Assembly: GCA_008501655.1 (NCBI GenBank)
Contig: QQUK01000225.1
Coordinates: forward strand, 1 to 30,930
Source of the DNA: Calditrichota bacterium
GTDB lineage: Bacteria; Zixibacteria; MSB-5A5; GN15; FEB-12
DNA: 30,930 nucleotides
Reading direction: 5' to 3'
Positions within the stretch are counted from its first letter, which is position 1. Each line of letters opens with the position of its first letter. The translations under genes and the position numbers were made by a program. Of the stretch, positions 7,872 to 14,559 are shown piece after piece. Below the pieces are notes generated by a model, which worked only from the letters and a program-made list of their open reading frames with translations, was not told the DNA's origin and did no database searches.

Positions 7872-8735
7872 TTATTCAAACACATCTGCTAAAAAGCAAG
7901 CAGTAGCTACACCTGCAGCTGGAATACATACAAGCATACACCAAGGTCCACACCAACAGGTTGCAGCCATTAAATAATTAGCCATTCTGCATGCTTTATC
8001 ACGATCTAAGTTTTCATCACCTATATTATCTACGTACCATTTAATAAAATTATAATCACCAACTAAATTTGTAGCTAAATAAACATCGTAAGACTCATTA
8101 GACCAATTGGTAGAATAAAAAGAATAAACCTGATTGATTTTATTAAAAAGCACTTGTTCACTTAGTTTCATTTTAGAGATTTCAGATTGACTGTAATTCT
8201 CAAACAAATCAACGGCATGCTGAAATTCTTCCTGATTTAAAAATTCTACAATCAATGTATCATTATTGATTATAAATTGATTGTAGTTTCCTTCTCTATT
8301 TCTATTATATGTAAAGTTACCAGATGGTGTTTGAGAATGATAGATTATTGAATCGCCATTAATTTCTGATCTGTAAGAATAAATAATTTCATCTGAATCA
8401 ACATCATGTAATCTAAATTCAAGTAAACTCTTAGAAAGATACAGATCTCGATTTTCAATATTATCATTTTGATCATAATAATTTAATCGAATTTTTACTT
8501 CATCATCAAGAATTTGATATTCAGTTATTGAAACATTGTTTTCATCCTCAAGAAAGAATGATTGTAACGATTCAAGATTATTGTTTTGGTTTGATGGGTG
8601 TAGTGTATTGGTGTTAATATCATTTCTGTTATTAACTTCGCTTTCTAAGCTCCTGTCACACCCTATTATTAAATTGATCATTGAAACCATCGCCAGTAAA
8701 GTTATTATTGTTATAACTTGTTTCGATTTAAACAT
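7872..8735 (-). CDS. Lipoprotein with six-Cys hydrophobic C-terminal tail
   Basis: The start is taken at ATG 8735 (287 residues) because AGGAGG lies just upstream and a lipoprotein signal then follows directly (hydrophobic 7-25, LIIGC with Cys26). An upstream in-frame TTG at 8813 would put 26 extra residues before the signal and is rejected. After an Asn/Ser-rich tether (residues 27-55), the middle is acidic and beta-rich with no recognised fold. The last 40 residues change character sharply. They are hydrophobic, Ala/Gly-rich and carry Cys249, 260, 262, 266, 270 and 280 (TCWCGPWCMLVC then ACFLADVFE). A long polar part joined to a Cys-rich hydrophobic tail resembles the general layout of halocin C8-type and similar bacteriocin precursors, but no homology is claimed. 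It is the first gene after the sigma54 promoter, and the coding sequence is very AT-rich. Confidence 0.65.
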   Translation of the reverse strand: MFKSKQVITIITLLAMVSMINLIIGCDRSLESEVNNRNDINTNTLHPSNQNNNLESLQSFFLEDENNVSITEYQILDDEVKIRLNYYDQNDNIENRDLYLSKSLLEFRLHDVDSDEIIYSYRSEINGDSIIYHSQTPSGNFTYNRNREGNYNQFIINNDTLIVEFLNQEEFQHAVDLFENYSQSEISKMKLSEQVLFNKINQVYSFYSTNWSNESYDVYLATNLVGDYNFIKWYVDNIGDENLDRDKACRMANYLMAATCWCGPWCMLVCIPAAGVATACFLADVFE

Positions 8736-8845
8736 AAGTAAAGCCTCCTGAGTTAAGTTGTCAATTAGTTTATTGCCAACTCCAACGCCCCGTTTGTAAT
8801 ATGAATCACACAATCATAAGATTTCCTCCATCTGTTAAATTTTTA

Positions 8846-8899
8846 CCTGCCGGAATTACAACCGTTCCCGCACGTCCCCTGCGATTATCTCCCGGCAGG
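8846..8899 (-). other. Inverted repeat in the 5' leader of the sigma54-controlled operon
   Basis: CCTGCCGG (8846-8853) and CCGGCAGG (8892-8899) are perfectly complementary across 38 GC-richer bases, in otherwise very AT-rich DNA. The element would fall inside the roughly 200-nt untranslated leader of the lipoprotein mRNA. It could be a structured leader or a small inserted repeat element; the abrupt composition change favours the latter. Confidence 0.45.
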
Positions 8900-8945
8900 C
8901 AATTTTACAATAATATCGACGGGGCAGTCGAGTTACAAATTTATA

Positions 8946-8963
8946 TTGCAATCCCTGTGCCAA
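8946..8963 (-). promoter_or_regulatory. Sigma54 (-24/-12) promoter
   Basis: On the minus strand the sequence reads TGGCAC-AGGGA-TTGCA, with GG at 8961-8960 and GC at 8949-8948. The spacing matches the RpoN consensus TGGCAC-N5-TTGCA. Transcription would start near 8937 and run into the Cys-tailed lipoprotein gene. It is the natural target of the AAA+ activator encoded immediately upstream. Confidence 0.85.
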
Positions 8964-9069
8964 ATTGAACAGAATGACAATAAAATATGTAAACTATTGA
9001 ATGCGAAGAGAATGCGATGTGTTGTCAGCAGCTGGATTATTTCGCATCGGTCGCTCAATCTCAGATAAG

Positions 9070-9163
9070 TGACGCACCATGTGATGCACTAATTTTTAAG
9101 CTGTTGTAAAACAATCGGTTATCTGCGTCATGGGAGATGACGCAGGGCGACGCAGGTGACGCA
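9070..9163. promoter_or_regulatory. TGACGCA repeat cluster, candidate enhancer (UAS) for the sigma54 activator
   Basis: TGACGCA occurs at 9070-9076, 9138-9144 and 9157-9163, with near copies TGATGCA (9082-9088) and CGACGCA (9148-9154) and an inverted TGCGTCA (9124-9130). CTGCGTCA (9123-9130) and TGACGCAG (9138-9145) form a perfect 8-bp palindrome with a 7-base gap, the typical shape of an enhancer-binding-protein site. The cluster lies roughly 130-225 bases upstream of the predicted sigma54 start, the usual enhancer distance. Confidence 0.65.
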
Positions 9164-9209
9164 GTACAATTAGTTTGGAGATTTGAATTTGAAAGTATCT
9201 CTGGTAGAT

Positions 9210-11351
9210 TTAAATATTATCGATATTGATAGGTTCATGAAGATTATATTTTTCAATCCAGCGACGGACTGAGCTTTCGGAAACATTGAGAAGCCTGGCA
9301 GCTTCACGACGATTCCAATTCGTTTTTTCTAAGGCATCAGCCAATTTTTCTCTGTGCGTAGCATTTTGAATTGGAGCGTAAATTTTGAGCATTTGATCTA
9401 TCGATTTTTCAGAAAGCAGATAGAGTCGTTTTAATTCATTTTCAAGCTCTCTGATATTTCCGTTCCATCGTGATGTCTCAAAAATATCAGCAAGTTTTGT
9501 TACTTTCTCCCTGTTTTGTTCAACATCAAATCCATATTCTTCGAGGAAATAGCTGACAAGCGGTTCAATATCTTCAAGCCTATCGCATAAGGGCGGCAGT
9601 GCGATTTCGAAAACCTGCAAGCGGAAATACAGGTCGGAACGGAATATGTTTTTTTCTGAAAATTCTTTAAGATTTTTATTCGTAGCAGCAATGATTTTAA
9701 CATTAATATCTTTTTTGGCAATTCCACCAAGCCGTTCGACTTTTTTCTCCTCAAGCACCCGCAGGAGTTTTGCCTGCATGTTCAAAGGAAGTTCGCCTAT
9801 TTCATCCAAAAAGAGAGTGCCGCCGTTGGCAAGTTCAAACTTACCCGGTTTGGATTTGTTGGCACCGGTGAAGGCACCTTTTTCGTAGCCGAACAGTTCC
9901 GATTCAAACATCGTTTCCGGTATTGTTGCTGCGTTGACCGTAACAAGTTGACCTTTACGGTTGGAATGATAATGGATATACTGGGCAAAGAGTTCTTTAC
10001 CGGTTCCGGTATCTCCGGTAATAAGGATAGTGTCGTTCATTACGGAAGTCTGTTTTGCATAATCCAATAACCGGTGCATTTGTTTGTTTTTAGTAATGAT
10101 TTTGGGGCAGGCAAAGCGGTCGGTCTGTTTTCGGACAATCGGTGCAATATCGGTTGTCAGGTTATTGAGGACTTTTTCAATTTTTTCTATATAGGCTGTT
10201 ATTTCTTCGGACTTAAAATAATCCAGAGCCGGGTACAAAAGGGCTGATTGTTCTGCTTTTGTATACAGACCGGATTCAGCTGATAAGTATCGGGTGACGG
10301 CAAGTTCGTAGTTTGACTGAATTTTTGCAAAAAGCTGACACGCCTGTTCAAACCAATCTTTTGCTTTGGTTTTGTTCTTCTTATGCATCTCAACTTGCCC
10401 AAAAATTCGATAACAGGCAGCTATTTCTACCCGTTCGTTGATTTTTTCAGCAACAAGGAGAGCTTCGGAGGCATATTTTTCAGCTTTGGTATAATCATTG
10501 AGTTTAATATAAACATCACCGAGGAGCCGTTTAATCTGGGAGATCAAGGTTGATTGAGAAGCAATTTTTTCTGCTAAATCGAGTCCTTTGAGGGCAATTT
10601 CCTCTGATTTATTAAAATCTTTTTTATAATAATAGTATAGTGCGGTTATCTCATGTTGTCTAAAAACTTCTCGTTTTAAGTCTTTTGATAACTGATTAGT
10701 TAATTCTAATTGTTCTTTACAGGAGATTAAGTTATCTATTAAACAATTTTTTAAAATTGATATATGATAAAGATTATAGAGATTATCATCAGTTAAGTAT
10801 TGAATAAAATTTAATCTTACTTCGTTTAGAATTAGATTTGTCTTCTTAAAATTACCTCTTCGAAATTGAGCTAAACATTGATTTAAAAGAACCATTCCAA
10901 TTTTATCATTCAATTTTAGCTTCTTATAATAATAAATACTTCTTTGAGAATGTTCATCGAAAGTAATATAATTCCCTTGTTGAAAAGCAATATAAGACAA
11001 AAGATTAGAAGCTCTCGCCATCCCTCTTAAATCATCAAGACGCTTATAATATACATATGATTCATTTAAGTTTTCTTGGGCAGATAATAATTCACCCGAA
11101 ATAATTTCTAATCTTGCTTTTAGGTATTTAGCTAGAGCAAAAGAACCTATATCATTTGTTGGGCGTAATAATGCTATTGCTTTATCAATAAATCTTGATT
11201 CATATTCACCCAAAGCTAATGATGCTTCGGTGTAATAAATCAATAACTCAACATTCTCAAGATCAATTTGAGCCTTATTGATATCAATTATCGATATAAC
11301 GTCTTTGTATTTTCTTTCTTGAAGAAGTTGTTTTATTTTGTCTATATTCAT
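9210..11351 (-). CDS. TPR-containing sigma54-dependent transcriptional activator
   Basis: The 713-residue protein has TPR-like helical repeats at residues about 40-380, for example LLGDVYIKLNDYTKAEKY near 277. The AAA+ sigma54-interaction domain spans about 416-645, with Walker A GDTGTGKE (446-453), the sigma54-contacting loop GAFTGA (492-497), Walker B GTLFLDEIGE (511-520) and the arginine-finger region RSDLYFRL (571-578). A C-terminal Fis-type helix-turn-helix lies at about 678-701 (NRREAARLLNVSESSVRRWIEKY). It should bind an enhancer and drive open-complex formation by RpoN holoenzyme. There is no receiver domain, so the TPR array is inferred to sense a peptide, protein or ligand. A sigma54 promoter and palindromic repeats lie directly downstream. 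The first ~230 codons are much more AT-rich than the AAA+ part, which suggests a mosaic origin. Confidence 0.93.
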   Translation of the reverse strand: MNIDKIKQLLQERKYKDVISIIDINKAQIDLENVELLIYYTEASLALGEYESRFIDKAIALLRPTNDIGSFALAKYLKARLEIISGELLSAQENLNESYVYYKRLDDLRGMARASNLLSYIAFQQGNYITFDEHSQRSIYYYKKLKLNDKIGMVLLNQCLAQFRRGNFKKTNLILNEVRLNFIQYLTDDNLYNLYHISILKNCLIDNLISCKEQLELTNQLSKDLKREVFRQHEITALYYYYKKDFNKSEEIALKGLDLAEKIASQSTLISQIKRLLGDVYIKLNDYTKAEKYASEALLVAEKINERVEIAACYRIFGQVEMHKKNKTKAKDWFEQACQLFAKIQSNYELAVTRYLSAESGLYTKAEQSALLYPALDYFKSEEITAYIEKIEKVLNNLTTDIAPIVRKQTDRFACPKIITKNKQMHRLLDYAKQTSVMNDTILITGDTGTGKELFAQYIHYHSNRKGQLVTVNAATIPETMFESELFGYEKGAFTGANKSKPGKFELANGGTLFLDEIGELPLNMQAKLLRVLEEKKVERLGGIAKKDINVKIIAATNKNLKEFSEKNIFRSDLYFRLQVFEIALPPLCDRLEDIEPLVSYFLEEYGFDVEQNREKVTKLADIFETSRWNGNIRELENELKRLYLLSEKSIDQMLKIYAPIQNATHREKLADALEKTNWNRREAARLLNVSESSVRRWIEKYNLHEPINIDNI

Positions 11352-11631
11352 TTTTTTCTATATCTCTATAGATTTTTGAGTTTTCAAAATTAAAATATAT
11401 GGTTATAATATTCAGGAAATTATACGGTATAATATTAATAGAATGCCGTTCGTTGACTTTATCAACTCCAAATGGATCGTCATCTCCGGTAATATTTATA
11501 ACATCACCGATGTTTGGTTTAAAAGGGTCATAATCCAAGGCATATATAGGCGGTGAGAAGAGAAGGAAACTAAAGATGAACAGCATACAGCCCACGATTA
11601 GTTTTTTAAATTTCTCATTAATTTTTCTCAT
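11284..11631 (-). CDS. Small secreted protein upstream of the sigma54 activator, unknown function
   Basis: The start is taken at ATG 11631 (115 residues), where a signal peptide begins at once: basic MRKINEKFKK, hydrophobic LIVGCMLFIFSFLLF, cleavage probably after YALD. The longer frame begins with TTG inside a terminator hairpin and is rejected. The mature protein starts acidic (DYDPFKPNIGDVINITGDDDPFG) and is otherwise featureless. The last ~20 codons overlap the activator gene by 68 bases in another frame, an unusually long overlap that hints at translational coupling. No family is recognised. A role as a signal or modulator for the TPR activator is possible but is inference from position only. 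The ribosome site is weak. Confidence 0.5.
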   Translation of the reverse strand: MRKINEKFKKLIVGCMLFIFSFLLFSPPIYALDYDPFKPNIGDVINITGDDDPFGVDKVNERHSINIIPYNFLNIITIYFNFENSKIYRDIEKNEYRQNKTTSSRKKIQRRYIDN

Positions 11632-11677
11632 AGTTTTATCACTTTGCTCAAAATTATAAGATTCGTCCTTTATATAT

Positions 11678-11703
11678 AAAAAAAACCGAAACAAAATTTC
11701 GGT
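11678..11703 (-). terminator. Intrinsic terminator between a promoter and the secreted-protein/activator genes
   Basis: Read on the minus strand, ACCGAAA (11703-11697) pairs with TTTCGGT (11691-11685) across a 5-base loop and runs into eight T residues (11685-11678). It stands about 115 bases downstream of a predicted start site and 47 bases before the ATG at 11631. It could release a small RNA or act as an attenuator. Confidence 0.8.
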
Positions 11704-11818
11704 CGTTTAATTCTGAAGATAATTAATAGAGGTGTTCGACTGATCGAAAATACTTACATTGTAAAAGCTTATGTAATAAATCACGACATACCCCGTCTGT
11801 AAATCTTTTTGTTAATCT
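11678..11818 (-). ncRNA. Candidate ~140-nt leader RNA or small RNA
   Basis: The predicted start is near 11818 and the 3' end is at the terminator T-run. Foldable pieces along it are TTACAT paired with ATGTAA (11 bases apart), TTCGA paired with TCGAA (4-base loop), and the terminator stem. There is no ORF with a ribosome site inside. It is either an attenuated leader of the activator mRNA or an independent sRNA; only transcript data can separate these. Confidence 0.5.
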
Positions 11819-11824
11819 GGTAAA

Positions 11825-11853
11825 ATCATACTTTATAAGTCCACTCTTGTCAA
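11825..11853 (-). promoter_or_regulatory. Strong sigma70 promoter of the leader/activator transcript
   Basis: TTGACA (11853-11848 on the minus strand) and TATGAT (11830-11825) are separated by exactly 17 bases. The -35 is a perfect match and the -10 has one mismatch. Confidence 0.75.
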
Positions 11854-11942
11854 GTGAAAAAACCACAGAGGATGCAATACTGAGAAACTAAAATATACCG
11901 AATGCAATGAGAGGGAAGAAGTTAGACATGCTATGTTTGGAT

Positions 11943-12722
11943 TTATTTACTAAATACCCGAAATTCGCAGACCTGGGTAAACCCAAACTTTCTGCAAGTC
12001 GGGGCGGAGGTTGTCTGGTCTGCGGAAACTATGCCGATATAGATTCCATCCTTTTGTGCATCTTGCAATCTTTTGACAAGAGTTGCTTTATAGATACCCC
12101 GACCTCGAAATTCAGGTATCGTTGCCGCACCGCTTAAGTAGACAATTTTTTTATTCGGGACATACGTCAAATATGATACTGCAACCGGTGCCGGGTTGGC
12201 TTCAACATACGAAAGATAGTATCGGGTACGGACATGAAACTGAGAACGCTGTAGCATCTCGTTATATTGTTTTGCATTTTCATAAGGGATTGCAAACCCT
12301 TTTTCCATAACTTTAATCAACGGTTCTAAATTATCATCGGTGTGTTCTACTGTTCTGATAAGATTATTGTTCTCTGTTTCTTCAGGGATACTTTCTATAT
12401 ACATTCCAAAGGTGTTGATAATATTTTTACAGCCGTGGTTAAGCAATCTTTCACCGAGCGTTGTTGGTGTAGAGTTCGGCCCGACAATCCAGATGAATTC
12501 TTTTTTAGCATCCTGAAATATTTTTAGAACTTCTTTAATCGTAGTATCAGCATTTTCATCGGTAAGGGCTGCCTGAGAGATTCTATTTGAAAAAGCTGTA
12601 GCATCCGGGGTCATGTTTACTATGACATTCGGGATATTAAGATACCAGTTGTAGCCTTCAATTTCGGGGAAGATGGAATCGAGTGATTCAAGGGTTTTAA
12701 TGATATCGTCGTTAGTTATCAT
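11943..12722 (-). CDS. GNAT-family N-acetyltransferase
   Basis: The 259-residue protein has an acetyl-CoA-binding signature in the C-terminal half: LSGAATIPEFRGRGIYKATL (the RGRG loop preceded by a beta strand), then SADQTTSAPTCRKFGF, the usual GNAT end with an Asn/Thr-Cys-Phe segment. The N-terminal ~115 residues form a separate degenerate GNAT-like or substrate domain, as in two-domain acetyltransferases (DAxxF early, then GxxxxNTFGMYIE). The substrate is unknown. It is the last of four minus-strand genes, separated from the crotonase gene by two hairpins, so it may be transcribed independently. Confidence 0.85.
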   Translation of the reverse strand: MITNDDIIKTLESLDSIFPEIEGYNWYLNIPNVIVNMTPDATAFSNRISQAALTDENADTTIKEVLKIFQDAKKEFIWIVGPNSTPTTLGERLLNHGCKNIINTFGMYIESIPEETENNNLIRTVEHTDDNLEPLIKVMEKGFAIPYENAKQYNEMLQRSQFHVRTRYYLSYVEANPAPVAVSYLTYVPNKKIVYLSGAATIPEFRGRGIYKATLVKRLQDAQKDGIYIGIVSADQTTSAPTCRKFGFTQVCEFRVFSK

Positions 12723-12741
12723 AATGAATCATTTCTTAAAA

Positions 12742-12769
12742 GCAGGCGAAGTCAGGTGACTTCGCCTGC
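12742..12769. repeat. 12-bp perfect inverted repeat upstream of the GNAT gene
   Basis: GCAGGCGAAGTC (12742-12753) pairs with GACTTCGCCTGC (12758-12769) across an AGGT loop. There is no T-run on either side. It lies 20 bases before the GNAT start and 25 bases from the next hairpin (12795-12813). It looks like a member of the same palindromic repeat load as at 29.8-30.4 kb rather than a terminator. Confidence 0.6.
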
Positions 12770-12794
12770 AAAATTATACGAACAATGAAGTGTT

Positions 12795-12816
12795 GTCGGG
12801 CGTCTTGCCCGACCTA
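12795..12816. repeat. Palindromic repeat ending in GACCTAC
   Basis: GTCGGGC (12795-12801) pairs with GCCCGAC (12807-12813), followed by CTAC. The same 'stem then GACCTAC' layout occurs at 29986-30011 and 30289-30334 with different stems. This marks it as one copy of a dispersed repeat family. Confidence 0.6.
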
Positions 12817-12838
12817 CGTTATTTTAAATCTAAATCTA

Positions 12839-13624
12839 TTAATGACCGGAAAAATTCGCCGGGCGTTTTTCAAGGAATGCTTCCATCCCTTCGTTTTTAT
12901 CTCCGGTACCGCAGCACTGGGCAAAGTTCGCTTTTTCCAAATCACATCCGGCTGTTAGTGTTCCATCTAAACCTCGATTGATTGATTCTTTGGCAAGTGA
13001 TACAGCGATCGGTGCTTTGGTGCAGATTTTTTTGGCTGTTTCAAGAGCTTTAGCCATCAGGTCATCATGCGGGAAAACTTCATCGGCAAGACCGATACGA
13101 TGTGCTTCGGCTGCATCAATGATGTCACCGGTCATGATTAACTGCATCGCTTTACCGCGACCGACGAGTCTGGGGAGTCTTTGCGTTCCGCCGTAACCGG
13201 GGATGATACCGAGATTAACTTCCGGCTGTCCGAACTTTGCTTTTTCAGAGGCAAAACGGAAATCGCAAGCCATGGCAAGTTCACATCCACCACCTAAGGC
13301 AAATCCGTTAACGGCAGCGATGACCGGTTTCGGGAAGTTCTGAATTGTTTTCATCAGATATAAACCACGGGCGGATGTTTCGTTTCCGGTGCGGACGTCT
13401 AAGTCGGCAAGTTCGGTAATGTCGGCACCTGCAACAAATGCTTTTTCACCGCTTCCGGTAACGATTACACATTTCACTTTTTCGTCAGACCAGTAGTATG
13501 AGAAAAATGACTGCAGTTCTTCAACCGTCTCTCTGTTCAGTGCGTTCATGGCGCGTTCACGGTTTATTTTGACGATGGCAACTTCACCGTCTAATTCTAC
13601 AAGTAAATTTTTAAATTCTGTCAT
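12839..13624 (-). CDS. Enoyl-CoA hydratase (crotonase)
   Basis: The 261-residue protein is the normal length for a single-domain crotonase. The oxyanion-hole residues lie in AFVAGADI (residues 62-69) and ALGGGCELA (109-117). Both catalytic acids are present: Glu115 in GGGCELA and Glu135 in FGQPEVNLG, 20 residues apart as in hydratases. GYGGTQRLPRLVG follows, and the C-terminus FLEKRPANFSGH is typical. It would hydrate crotonyl-CoA or longer enoyl-CoAs to the 3-hydroxy thioester. Its partner dehydrogenase is 54 bases upstream, so the two catalyse consecutive steps. Whether the flux runs toward beta-oxidation or butyrate synthesis cannot be decided here, since no thiolase or acyl-CoA dehydrogenase is in the window. 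Confidence 0.93.
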   Translation of the reverse strand: MTEFKNLLVELDGEVAIVKINRERAMNALNRETVEELQSFFSYYWSDEKVKCVIVTGSGEKAFVAGADITELADLDVRTGNETSARGLYLMKTIQNFPKPVIAAVNGFALGGGCELAMACDFRFASEKAKFGQPEVNLGIIPGYGGTQRLPRLVGRGKAMQLIMTGDIIDAAEAHRIGLADEVFPHDDLMAKALETAKKICTKAPIAVSLAKESINRGLDGTLTAGCDLEKANFAQCCGTGDKNEGMEAFLEKRPANFSGH

Positions 13625-13647
13625 AGTATCTATCCTTTATTTAATTT

Positions 13648-13670
13648 GTCATACTGAGCGGAGTCGAAGT
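13648..13670. repeat. Short dispersed repeat (CTCAGT/TTCGA type) in the hbd-crotonase spacer
   Basis: On the minus strand this 23-base element reads ACTTCGAC, a variable 3-4 bases, CTCAGTATGAC. It matches the start of the longer repeats at 29812-29835 and 30038-30060 (ACTTC..CAGGCTCAGTGTGAC) except for the middle and one base. It occupies most of the 54-base gap between two co-directional genes. Confidence 0.55.
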
Positions 13671-13678
13671 ATTCACCT

Positions 13679-14533
13679 TTATTTTTTTGTATAATCGTAG
13701 AAACCTTTACCTGCTTTTTTCCCAAGGTAACCGGCGTTTACCATTCTGCGGAGCAGTGGCGGGGAAGCGTAGTGGTCATCTTTGAATTCTTCAAACATGA
13801 TATCACCAATATAGAGAATCGTATCAAGACCGATAAAATCTGTCAGAGTCAATGGACCCATCGGGTGACCGCATCCGAGCATCATACCGTTATCGATATC
13901 TTCTTTTGTTGCAAGACCCCGTTCATACATTCTAATCGCATCCAATAAATATGGTACCAGGAGAACGTTTACAATAAAGCCGGGGGAATCTTTTGCTTTG
14001 ACACAAGCTTTACCAACTGATTCGGCAAATGCAAAAGCGGTATCAAACGTCTGTTCCGATGTATCAAGCGTCTTGACAACCTCGCACAATTTCATTATCG
14101 GGACCGGGTTAAAGAAATGCAGTCCAAGGAACTTGTCCTGGCGTCCGGTTACAGCAGCCATATCGCCGATGGATAGGGAGGAAGTGTTCGATGCAAAAAT
14201 TGTTTCTTCTTTGCAGATTTTATCGATGTTTGCAAACAATTCTTTTTTCACGACCATATTTTCAATAACAGCTTCGCATACTAAGTCGACATCCTTTAAA
14301 ACATGCAGGTCGGTTGAACCGGAAATTTTCCCAAGAACCTTCTCTTTGGAATCTTTGTCAGCTTTACCTTTTTCAATCGCTTTATCCAGAGATTTGGTGA
14401 TATATTTAAGTCCGGTGTTGTAGGCTGAATCGGTAACTTCAACTGCAATAACTTCATATCCTGCAGCAGCGGCAACCTGACCGATACCGGAACCCATCTG
14501 TCCAAATCCGACTATTCCAATTTTTTTAATCAT
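13679..14533 (-). CDS. 3-hydroxybutyryl-CoA dehydrogenase
   Basis: The 284-residue protein is the usual length of the stand-alone bacterial enzyme. The NAD-binding Rossmann loop is GFGQMGSG (Gly9, Gly11, Gly14). The catalytic region has NTSSL (Ser118), LHFFNPVPIMKL (His139), Glu151 and SPGFIVNV (Asn). The C-terminal helical domain carries HPMGPLTLTDFIGLD and ends KKAGKGFYDY. It oxidises 3-hydroxyacyl-CoA with NAD(P), or runs in reverse in butyrate formation. The start has AGGAG upstream. It lies between a GNAT gene (26 bases upstream) and the crotonase gene, all on one strand. Confidence 0.93.
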   Translation of the reverse strand: MIKKIGIVGFGQMGSGIGQVAAAAGYEVIAVEVTDSAYNTGLKYITKSLDKAIEKGKADKDSKEKVLGKISGSTDLHVLKDVDLVCEAVIENMVVKKELFANIDKICKEETIFASNTSSLSIGDMAAVTGRQDKFLGLHFFNPVPIMKLCEVVKTLDTSEQTFDTAFAFAESVGKACVKAKDSPGFIVNVLLVPYLLDAIRMYERGLATKEDIDNGMMLGCGHPMGPLTLTDFIGLDTILYIGDIMFEEFKDDHYASPPLLRRMVNAGYLGKKAGKGFYDYTKK

Positions 14534-14559
14534 TACAACTCCTGTATATGTTTATTTTT

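Larger units (their letters stand above)
8736..9209. other. Regulatory intergenic region between the lipoprotein operon and the sigma54 activator gene
   Basis: This 474-base stretch lies between two minus-strand genes: the lipoprotein starts at 8735 and the activator ends at 9210. It holds, in transcription order on the minus strand, the TGACGCA repeat cluster (9070-9163), three TGCGA-type repeats (GAATGCGA at 8999-9006 and 9010-9017, inverted TTCGCATC at 9041-9048), the sigma54 promoter (8946-8963), a leader with a long-range inverted repeat (8846-8899), and a three-codon mini-ORF (ATG 8817-8815, M-I-V-stop) behind a GGAGG. No longer gene is supported. Confidence 0.7.
11632..11942. other. 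Leader region of the activator transcript
   Basis: These 311 bases lie between the GNAT gene (ends 11943) and the small secreted-protein gene. They hold a strong minus-strand sigma70 promoter (11825-11853), a transcribed stretch of about 140 bases with small hairpins, an intrinsic terminator (11678-11703), and a 47-base spacer before the start codon. No convincing ORF is present; the plus-strand frame beginning at 11907 is antisense to the GNAT gene. Confidence 0.7.

Noticed and set aside
8736..8813. N-terminal extension of the Cys-tailed lipoprotein to a TTG at 8813
   Set aside because: It would place 26 polar residues before the signal peptide, while ATG 8735 has an AGGAGG site.
11907..12137. 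Plus-strand 76-codon ORF with several Cys
   Set aside because: Most of it is antisense to the conserved acetyl-CoA-binding end of the GNAT gene; no ribosome site.
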